Shown here: in pieces, positions 56,126 through 64,000 of the stretch
Layout of the letters: each line of letters opens with the position of its first letter
Position numbering within the stretch: the first letter of the stretch is position 1
NCBI RefSeq assembly: GCF_031755915.1
Contig: NC_083387.1
Location: forward strand, 17,009,001 to 17,073,000
From: Ziziphus jujuba
Taxonomy: Eukaryota; Streptophyta; Magnoliopsida; Rosales; Rhamnaceae
Reading direction: 5' to 3'
Length of the DNA: 64,000 bases
Made by a program: the position numbers and the translations under genes
Notes under the pieces: model-generated
Databases searched by the model: none
What the model saw: the letters and a program-made list of their open reading frames with translations, nothing else
Told to the model about the DNA's origin: nothing

Positions 56126-57868
56126 TGATGTGTAAAATCAACTCGCAAGTGCACGAATCGTTTTCAAGTAATAAAGTGGAAAAAATAGGGTTGTCGTACC
56201 CAAGGGATTAAGTATTAAGTACCAAAGATAATTAGGTTTTGATAATATTTGAACTAAAATTTAAGATGGCAATTGAAAACTAAATAAACTAAATTATACA
56301 AAAGCAATCAATTAAAATTAGATCAATTTCAAGTAAGAGAGAGAATTGAATAATTATGAATACTAGGGCATTTGATTTCACCACTAACTATTCCAATTTA
56401 ATTACTTAAATATGTGAATTTAATTAACTAGTAATTTTGTTAACCACACTTAATCACAAAATTAATCAAAAGTAGTTTCCACTCACAATTGATAATATTC
56501 ACATAACCTAATTTATTCCTTCCGGCCTATAAATTAAATCATACAAATTCATCAAGCATAGATTAAGCAAATAATATGGCATGAGACATAACTATTTTCC
56601 AATCAATTATGCATTCATGTAAATCATTGGAGATCCATAATATTATCCTTTTCCAAGCTCAAATATTATTAAAATCATTCATTCCTTCCGGCCTATGAAA
56701 GCATTAAGTATACCAATGATTTATTAACAAAACATATTACCAATTAAATAAAACTCAACATATATTAAAATAATTAAACCTTCATAGTTAGGGCTACATC
56801 ATAGCCCTAGCTATGAAAATTAGTTCATGGTAAAAATAATTTCAACATCCATAATTATTAAAAATAATAAGATTCACAATTAAAGAGAAAGGAAAAGAGA
56901 ATAAAAACTATTGAAGAAATTCTCCTCCAAGAGCTCTCAAAGTCGTAGCCTTCTTCTCCAAGCAAGCCCACGTCTCTCTGCTTCCTCCAAGCTCTCCAAT
57001 TGATCTTCTAAAACTCTAAAACTTTAAAACCCTAGAACCCTTAAGAGAATCTTAGAAACTCCCAAAATTTGGTTTGTTTCTATTTAAGCCTCCTAAAAGC
57101 TCTTAAATAACTCTCTAAACTTGTATATATTCCTTCAATATGGTGGAGGCTATATATATAGGACCTTGGGAATCTTTTTCTCTCTTTATTTTCAATGTGG
57201 GAGTCTTGGAAGATACATTTTTTAGGCCATGAAAAGGGTTGGACGAATTTCATGTGTAAAAAGGAAACTGTATATTACTTGCACTCTACTACTTTCCTTT
57301 TATCTAGTTCCTCCTAAAAAAATAGTTAATTAGTCTAATTTACCCTTAATGAAGCATGTGACATGACATGTGCCTCATTAATGATAAATTAACCAATTAT
57401 TGCCACTTGTTTTAATCTTGGCCCTCAAATTGCCTAGATTCCCTCTTTTGATCAATGGTGGAGATTTAACTAGAATATTCCTTTTTATAAATTCCAAACT
57501 TTAAATGATGATAACTCTTTGCTCGCACCTCGAAATCCAAAAACAACAAGACATGTGAAATCCTTAGATCGTGATGATTCATATGACATCCACTTCCATC
57601 ATGAAATTCCCGATAGAATCTTTGTGGAATCTTCAAGGTATCTTTTTGGAATCTTTTTCATGCTTAGTCCGTTCGAGCTCAAATCTTGCTTCCCACCATA
57701 ATTCGACCCGAGGAATCCATTTTTATGGTTGTTTTCTTAAAATTCTTCCTCTTTCACCTAGAATAAGAAAAATACATAATTAAGTATCTTTCCATAACAA
57801 ATTAACACAAACTAACAAATATTAAGCTATAAATATGGCATAAAATCATCAATATTTTAGACCTAACA
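56126..57868 (-). repeat. D2 5' LTR, complete
   Basis: 1743 bp, TGTTAGGTCT...TTTACACATCA on the minus strand. GGCTATATATATAGGACC at about 57146-57163 is a likely TATA region. Together with 1278-2980 it defines the LTR ends. J2 integrase C-terminus resumes at 57869. Confidence 0.95.
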
Positions 57869-58180
57869 AACCATTAAAAGGAAGACTGAGCAATATGCCA
57901 AGATTGCTAACCAAGGCCGAAGAATGGTAGTGTTTGAATCTGGAGATTGGGTTTGGTTGCACTTAAGGAATAAGAGGTTTCTAGAACAACGAAAGTCAAA
58001 ACTTATGCCTCGAGGTGATGGACATTTTCAAGTCTTAGAAAGGGTCAATTAAAAAGCCTACAAACTTGACTTACCAGGTGACTATAATGTGAGTGCTACC
58101 TTTAATGTTGCTTATTTATCTCTGTTTGCCGCATGTAATGATTTTGATTTGGGGGCAAATCATTTTCAATAGGAGGGGAA
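57869..58180 (+). pseudogene. pol: J2 integrase C-terminal domain
   Basis: TIKRKTEQYAKIANQGRRM, then FESGDWVWLHLRNKRFLEQ, RGDGHFQVLERVN, a stop, and [19 protein letters not shown]: the GPY/F domain that in intact elements leads into the LTR-encoded tail. It is separated from the integrase core by D2 and by a deletion. Confidence 0.88.
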
Positions 58181-59462
58181 TGATGAGAATCCGCCTGTAC
58201 CCGTACAATCAACTATCCACTGGGATGCTTATCCTATGCAACTGAAGATGGGCTAATTACTAGGGCACAAGCTAAAAGATTTAAGGATAATCTAGTTAGT
58301 TTCATTCAAGGTGTTACTAAATCTCAAGAGGGCATGGTAATACCTAAAGATTCAAAGCCCATACTGTACATCCAAGTTATGAAGGCAAAAATGGACCCAG
58401 CAAACTGTTTTGGTGCATCTATGGACTTCGAGCAGCAAAGAATGGACTTGTTAGCTTATGAACATGATCAAGCTCATCAAGGAGCCATGAAATCATGCCA
58501 AGGCAGAAGCAAGGCAGACCATACAACACATTTTGCATAGAGATCAACATGGCCGGTTTTTGACTATTTTAGTTCTGAGAAGGACTTCACTTGCATTTCA
58601 AGCAAGCTTTGATCATTCCAATCAAGGACAACGTGTGGGAACTAGTTCTAATCCTATTTGGCATCTTACATCGCATAGTCAAGCAGATTTGGAGCCTAAA
58701 CTAGCTAGTGATTGGACAAAGACAACTTGTTTGGAAAGTTAGTCAACTAGTTTCCAAATCTAAAGTTGACTTTTTGTTTTAGGAAATAAGTCTTTTATTT
58801 TGGTTTTTATTTACTTATTTCTGGAAAAATTAATTTAGGAAGGTTGATATTTTATTATTTTGATTGTAGATTAATTAATTCTTAATTCAAAATTAAAGAA
58901 TTAATTAATACAAATTAGTTTAGGAAACTTTGAAAATTCAGCACTTTCCTAGTCCTTTTCTATATTGACTGAATTTATGTTAGTTGATTTAAGATTTATT
59001 ATTTTGTAACTTTAGTCTATTTAAAGGTTATTTTTCAATGAAACAACAACTTAGATTATTATTCAAAAATTATTGTGAGAAAGAATTCTCTTTATTCTCT
59101 TTGAACAAATTCTCTTTATTCTCTTTGAACACCTAAAACATCGAATAGAGATCGGGTGTTTTAGTTTGACTTATTAATTGGACATCCATCACCTATTGTG
59201 ATGTCTTCTTCACCATATACCAAGGTTTCTAATCACAAGTTGATTAGGGGTCAAGGTGGCCATCAGAATCTGAACTTAATTTCGATCCAGGCTAGTATAA
59301 TACGGGTTTAAAAGCGAGTCGACCTTGGTTCATATCATTATATACCAAGGTTTCTAATCACAAGTTGATTAGGGGTCAAACTGACCATTAGAATTTGAAT
59401 TTAATTTCGATCTTGGCTAGTATAATACAGGTTTAAGAGCAAGTCAACCTAGGTTCATATCA
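58181..59462 (+). repeat. J2 3' LTR with a duplicated end
   Basis: It starts TGATGAGAATCCGCCTG and first reaches a GTTCATATCA terminus at 59337. Then a ~125-bp direct repeat of the U5 end (59338-59462) gives a second terminus at 59462. J3 (62147-63278) is the same family in solo form. The integrase tail (GLITRAQAKRFKDNLVSF) is encoded at 58255-58310. There is also a 26-bp duplication around 59085-59125 (AACAAATTCTCTTTATTCTC). Confidence 0.9.
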
Positions 59463-60380
59463 TTCTCTTATCTTCTACCTCTTATCTTAATTTTCATTAG
59501 TTTTGTAATAGAATTCTTGGATTTATTGTATGAGATGATGACTTATGATATGAAATTTTATTTTATTTATGTATTTAATTTTCATATGAACATGAGTGGC
59601 TAGATATTTTGGATCTAGGACGATGATGTAGTTAGATTGTTAATGGGATGACTTAATTGGTTTTGTTAATGGATTTCTTTTCAATTATGTATGTTGCCTT
59701 AATCTTTATGATAAATAAACAATTAATTAGATGAGAAATTGATTGGGTGTCAGTTAGTTTCAAACATTATGACCTTAAAAAAGGTTAATTAATGAATTTA
59801 GAATTAGGTAAACATAATTTAAGATGAGCTTGAGAGAGTCTATTAGGTTTTTGGTAACCTTGGACTACGCCAGATTAGAGTTTGAAAAAACCAATTTGGC
59901 TTGAATAGCTAATAGGTAGCTTAATTAAGTTAGTAATTCGTAGAATTAGGAAAAAATTTCATTTGTATAAATATTGCTTATAATCTAGCTTTGATCTTGA
60001 AAGATTGGATTAGTGTATTTAGGCATCTAGTGGTTAATAATTGAAAAGAATGAAGTTAAAATTATTAATTAAAGCATTCAATGAGAAATTTTAGTGAATC
60101 ATTATATTCTATTGAATTTCATATACCATTGGTGGTGTTGGTTTTAATTTCATTTGCATTTAAATTAATTTTGTGTTTGTTTAAGTTTATATTCATGTTT
60201 GCCAATAAATTTCTTCTTGAATTTGAATTCACCAAATAAAATTAAGTAGTGGAAACCTCTGGTTCTTAACTAGAATGTGACCAACTTATTTCATAATCAC
60301 CAATCATTGTGAGAATAATCTCGTACTCATGTATATTTTATTATCTATTCTCTCCGTGTGCTGATGACATTTATCACAAT
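59463..60380 (+). repeat. Degenerate LTR-like remnant, perhaps Athila/Tat type
   Basis: AT-rich DNA without ORFs. The run ATCTCGTACTCATGTATATT followed by CGTGTGCTGATGACATTTATCACA (60318-60378) resembles the 3' ends of Athila/Tat LTRs. The GAACATGAGTGGCTAGATAT block (59588-59607) also fits that type. No partner LTR or coding region is found, so this is a weak call. Confidence 0.35.
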
Positions 60381-60872
60381 CAAACCAAGGTTTTAGCTAT
60401 TTTGCCAAGGATTTTCACAATACTTTTACAAGATTTTAGATTATGATAATCGATCAATAAGTATACTAGAGAAAACAATCAGATTTGGATTATATAAATT
60501 GAATGAAAACTCAATATAGTTGAACTCATTTAGTATACCAATACTCAACTTACTGTTTTCACATATAAAAATTTTGCCAACATATAAAAACTGACTTAAT
60601 ATAACTCATCTAATTATGTATACCTAATAAAACAATTAAATCTAGATTATATAAATTGAATTGAAACTCAATATAGTTGAACTTGTTCGTTATGTATAGG
60701 TCAAACAATTTGAACTTTTCTAGATTTCGTATATTAAAGTAGATAATTAGATTTGAGTTATATAAATTGATCAAAATCTTAATACTATGTGACATCGTTT
60801 GTGTATATTTGAAGAAATGCTTTTTCTTTCTTTAATACTCCAACTCCTACTAGAAAGAATTGAGGTAATAAT
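60381..60872. repeat. AT-rich segment with three degenerate repeats
   Basis: Related blocks with GATT(A)TATAAATTGAAT and ACTCAATATAGTTGAACT occur near 60482-60535 and 60642-60694, and a third weaker one near 60738-60790 (GAGTTATATAAATTGATC). There is no gene here. Confidence 0.5.
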
Positions 60873-63800
60873 TGACAGGACCCGCTCCGGGGACTTTCCA
60901 AAATCTCTCGGTTGATCCACTTAGTGAAATCCTAATGAGCAATCCTTAGAGGATACCTTATGTAATCTTACCTAAACCTTGGACAAACAACAAATGTAAA
61001 TATAAAATAATTTCTTAATATATAAAGATAGAGTCATATCAACATGCAAGTCCACAACTATAGTTAACATCTACTGCCCGTTATACTACAGGTCATTCCT
61101 ATACATACATTACATAATAGTAGAGTCACTATCGTATCCATAATTTAGGATAGAACATTCTAAAAGTATAGGTAAAATTATGCAATACAACTTATGCAAA
61201 TAAGTTTAGGAAAATAAAAATGAACAAGGAAAAATGAATACTGATTATGCTGTGGAAAACATGGAACAATAAATGATGTGTAAGGTAGACAGTCCACTAA
61301 TTATCTAAACCTAGGGGAACGAATTTAAAAACAAATAAAATGTAAGATGAAAATATTTTAGTGAATGGCATAGTAAATAGTAAAATAATATTTTATTTTT
61401 GTAATTCTTTCTCTCAATATTTCTCATTCCACTATTTTGAAAAGTTTTCTATTTTAAAAATCCTTTCACAAGCCCAACTTGCACCCTAAGTCAATATTTT
61501 AAAACTGAAGCATAAATAGTCTAAATTAATGTCCATTAACAATATTATAAAATTGGATAAATTAAAATATAAATATTGAGCATAAAATAATATAAACATG
61601 ATTTCATAAAACAATTATGAAAAGTGTAGTAAAATCATAAATATCAAAAAACTGATAATGTGCTTAGAAATATAAGCAATGTACCATAAATATATATCTA
61701 ACGATGTCAAATGGTGCACGGTGTTCCAAAGCAATAATAGACAGTAAGACAAAAGGAACCTATTGGATGAACCTATGCCATGACCTTTAGCGTCCTAAAG
61801 GCATAGTTGCAATATAAACCTTTGGGTACGACTCTTAGTGTATGAAAAGTATCGCGATAATAATGAACTTATAAGATGAACCCATATCACGATCCGTAAT
61901 GTATTGCATGCATAGTAGCAAAAATACTCTCTATAATATAATATTGAATTGAAACACTAATACAATATAGTGCACTAATCAAACATAACCATACAATATT
62001 CGTAAAAAAAATATTTTCAAGATCATATGTTTTCAATAATATTGTATCGTAAAACATAATTTAATGTTCAAATCCAACTATTTATTTAAATATTCAAAAA
62101 ACAAATTCCAAATCATCATTTCATGCTAAAACGTAAATATCAATAGTGATACGAACCTAGATCGACTTGCTTCTGAAACCGTATTATAATAACCCGGATT
62201 GAAATTAAGTTAGATTCTAATGGTCACCTTGACCCCTAATCAACTTGTGATTAGAAACTTTGATATATGATAAAGACGTCACAATAGATGATGGATGATC
62301 TATTGATAAGTCAAACTAAAACACTCGATCTTTATTCAATGTTTTAGATGTTCAAAGATAACAAATAGAATTCTTCTCACAACTAATTTTTTGAATAATA
62401 ATCTAAGTTGTCGTTCCATTGAAAAATAAGTCTTTAAATAGGCTAAGGTTACAATAAATTAAACCCTAAAGACATTAGGAAAGTTCGACCAACATAGAGA
62501 AAAGATTAGGAAACTGCCGAACTTTTTCTAGTTTCCTTAACTAATTTTGTATTAATTAATTCCTTAATTTTAGAAATAGAAATTAATTGATTGACAATCA
62601 AAATAATAATATATCAATCTTCCTAAATTAATTTGTCCAGCAAATAATTAAATAAAAACCAAAATAAAACACTATTTCCTAAAACAAAAAGTTAAATTTC
62701 AACTTTGGAAAGTAGTTGACTAACTTTCCAAATTGTCTTTGTCTAATTACCAGCTAATTTAGGCTCCATATCAGCTCCAATATACCACGTAGGATGCCAA
62801 ATAGGATTAAAACTGGTTCCCATATATTGCCTTTGATTGGAATGATCAAAGCTTGCTTGAAATGCAAGTAAAGTCCTTCCTAGCACCAAAACAATCAAAA
62901 TCAAGTCATGTTGCTTTGTATGCGCAAATGTTTTGTATGGTCGGCCTTGCTTCTGCCTTAGCATGATTTCATGACCCCTTGGTAAGCTTAATAATATTCA
63001 TAAGCTAATAAATCCATCCCTTGCCGTCTAGAGTCTATAAATGCACCAAAATAGCTTGTCGGGTCCATTTTTACCTTCGCAACTTAGATGCTTAATACAA
63101 GCTTTGAATCTTTGAGTTTTATCATGCCTTCTTGAGATTTGATAACACCTTGAATTAAACTAACCTAATTATCCTTAAATCTCTTAGCTTGTGCCCTAGT
63201 AATTGGTCTTGTCTTTAGTTGCATAGGATCACACCCCAGTGTATAGTTGATTGTACGGGTATAAATGGATTCTCATCAAATAGTGAACTATATATCACCA
63301 TAAACTATTTTAAGTACTTAAAAACATAAAACACTTAAATATGCTTAAGAATATACAATTTTCAATTCATTTCCTCAAAAGTCAAATATTTTCCAAAATG
63401 ACTAAACCATTAATTTTATTGTCAAATATTTAAAAACTAAGATTTACAAGTTCACTGTGAACTCATTAGAATTTAAGATCATGAAAATTTTTATTACAAA
63501 TCACATGAAATGATAATATATATATTTGTGATATTTATATACGCATATAATAACCATTTAAATCAAATCATGTATATATCATATTCAAACTATATCGATA
63601 TATTGTACTAGTATACCCAAAATCATTTAAAAATATAACCATTTACAAGTACTGTTGATGCTTACTCTTACTCCTTTGTAGGGTAACCTCACGGGTCAAC
63701 ATGGGTGTTTGTAATATAATAACATATTGTTTAGGCTCCAACAACTAAGCCAAAGATATTGGTGTATACCGGAAGTCTTAAAATAATTTATACAACATAA

Positions 63801-64000
63801 AATTGTATACATTAGACACCGAGTGGTCCAATTATGCCACAAACCTTTAGAACTCGATACCTAAAATTGGAATTTTTTACCCTAAGGTCAATTTTATGAA
63901 ATTGAACATCTCATTGCATCCCATTAATATTTAATTATACTAATCCAATTTCAATTTTGTTTAATTTGACTATTTTTTGTCCAAATATAGTCCAATTTTA
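60873..64000 (-). repeat. H2 LTR-like repeat, interrupted by J3 and cut by the window edge
   Basis: The plus strand begins TGACAGGACCCGCTCCGGGG, a type of sequence seen at plant LTR ends. AT-rich DNA follows, with a GAACCTATGCCATGACC... block repeated in variant form at 61766-61915. The part from about 63,440 to 64,000 is homologous to H1 in reverse. No coding region is seen. About 2 kb without J3. It is probably an LTR of an older gypsy element, orientation inferred from H1. Confidence 0.55.
62147..63278 (-). mobile_element. Solo LTR J3 in H2
   Basis: A 1132-bp family J LTR, TGATGAGAATCCATTTATACC...GTTCGTATCA on the minus strand. It has a perfect duplication AATAG (62142-62146 and 63279-63283). 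It carries the LTR-encoded integrase tail remnant near 63180-63240. It lacks the duplicated end seen in J2. Confidence 0.95.

Larger units (their letters stand above)
51658..57868 (-). mobile_element. Non-autonomous Athila-like LTR element D2, very young, one end deleted
   Basis: The 5' LTR is 56126-57868 and the partial 3' LTR is 51658-52790 (minus strand). Over the shared 1133 bp, which aligns without indels (offset 5078), I count one difference by eye (TCAAAGCC versus TCATAGCC). PBS for tRNA-Asp, one ORF of 408 codons, long non-coding 3' region, PPT. The block AGCGCTTGTTT with TTGGGTTGCCTCCCA (54464-54510) is, from memory, typical of Athila elements. No protease, RT or integrase. The left end has lost ~610 bp of LTR plus adjoining J2 integrase. 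Confidence 0.92.
47175..59462 (+). mobile_element. Ty3/gypsy element J2, fused to J1
   Basis: It begins in the leader (47175-47828), then gag, protease, RT, RNase H, integrase, the D2 insertion, the integrase C-terminus and a 3' LTR (58181-59462). Its 5' LTR, PBS and first part of the leader are missing at the junction with J1 RNase H, an A-rich sequence on both sides. All frames are broken. Confidence 0.9.

Noticed and set aside
1..64000. CRISPR arrays, bacterial operons or endogenous pararetrovirus genes
   Set aside because: The repeats are LTRs, a minisatellite and subterminal motifs; all RTs are followed by RNase H and integrase as in Ty3/gypsy, and no caulimovirus movement or coat motifs were seen.

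Overview
This window is almost entirely transposable-element DNA from a flowering plant, most likely a woody eudicot; the species cannot be told from the sequence. The evidence is a dense set of Ty3/gypsy polyproteins with plant-type LTRs, tRNA-iMet and tRNA-Asp primer-binding sites, an Athila-type non-autonomous element, a TRIM solo LTR, a CACTA DNA transposon and a stolen piece of the plant gene for 6-phosphofructo-2-kinase/fructose-2,6-bisphosphatase (F2KP). No intact host gene was found. Apart from one 408-residue open frame in element D2, every coding region is broken. Family letters (A, B, C, D, F, G, H, J) are my own labels.

Layout. 1-4713: gypsy element C1 (+), cut by a solo LTR of family D (1278-2980). 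4737-28056: an AT-rich LTR, H1, split by gypsy element F1 (5219-27360, -). F1 contains A1 (7073-12360, +, itself carrying fragment C2) and B1 (13379-25813, -). B1 contains five later LTR insertions: A2, G1, A3, A4 and A5. 28057-47174: gypsy element J1 (+), whose protease holds a 14.3-kb CACTA transposon (31236-45564, 3-bp target duplication TGA). Inside the CACTA lie A6 (with solo LTR G2), the F2KP fragment, and G3 (with LTR A7, which holds a 201-bp TRIM solo LTR). 47175-59462: J2 (+), fused to J1 and holding Athila-like D2 (51658-57868, -). 59463-60872: degenerate LTR-like and repeated AT-rich DNA. 60873-64000: a second H LTR with J-family solo LTR J3.

What holds it together. Families A, B, F, G and J (and C where visible) share a plan. 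Their LTRs start TGATG or TGACG inside the pol reading frame, so the integrase tail is encoded by the 3' LTR. They end GTATCA and are followed by TTTGGTATCAGAGCC. This resembles the CRM branch of plant chromoviruses, an inference from memory of that clade. Twelve insertions keep target duplications, which let the order of events be read; the deepest chain is J1 > CACTA > G3 > A7 > TRIM.

Most notable: (i) a Pack-CACTA carrying introns and exons of F2KP; (ii) two family A copies with the same in-frame RT-to-integrase-C-terminus deletion and the same altered RT motif, implying that a deleted master was copied; (iii) a 24-bp palindromic minisatellite in family A LTRs whose copy number differs between copies; (iv) a very young Athila-like element with an intact ORF holding a duplicated zinc knuckle.
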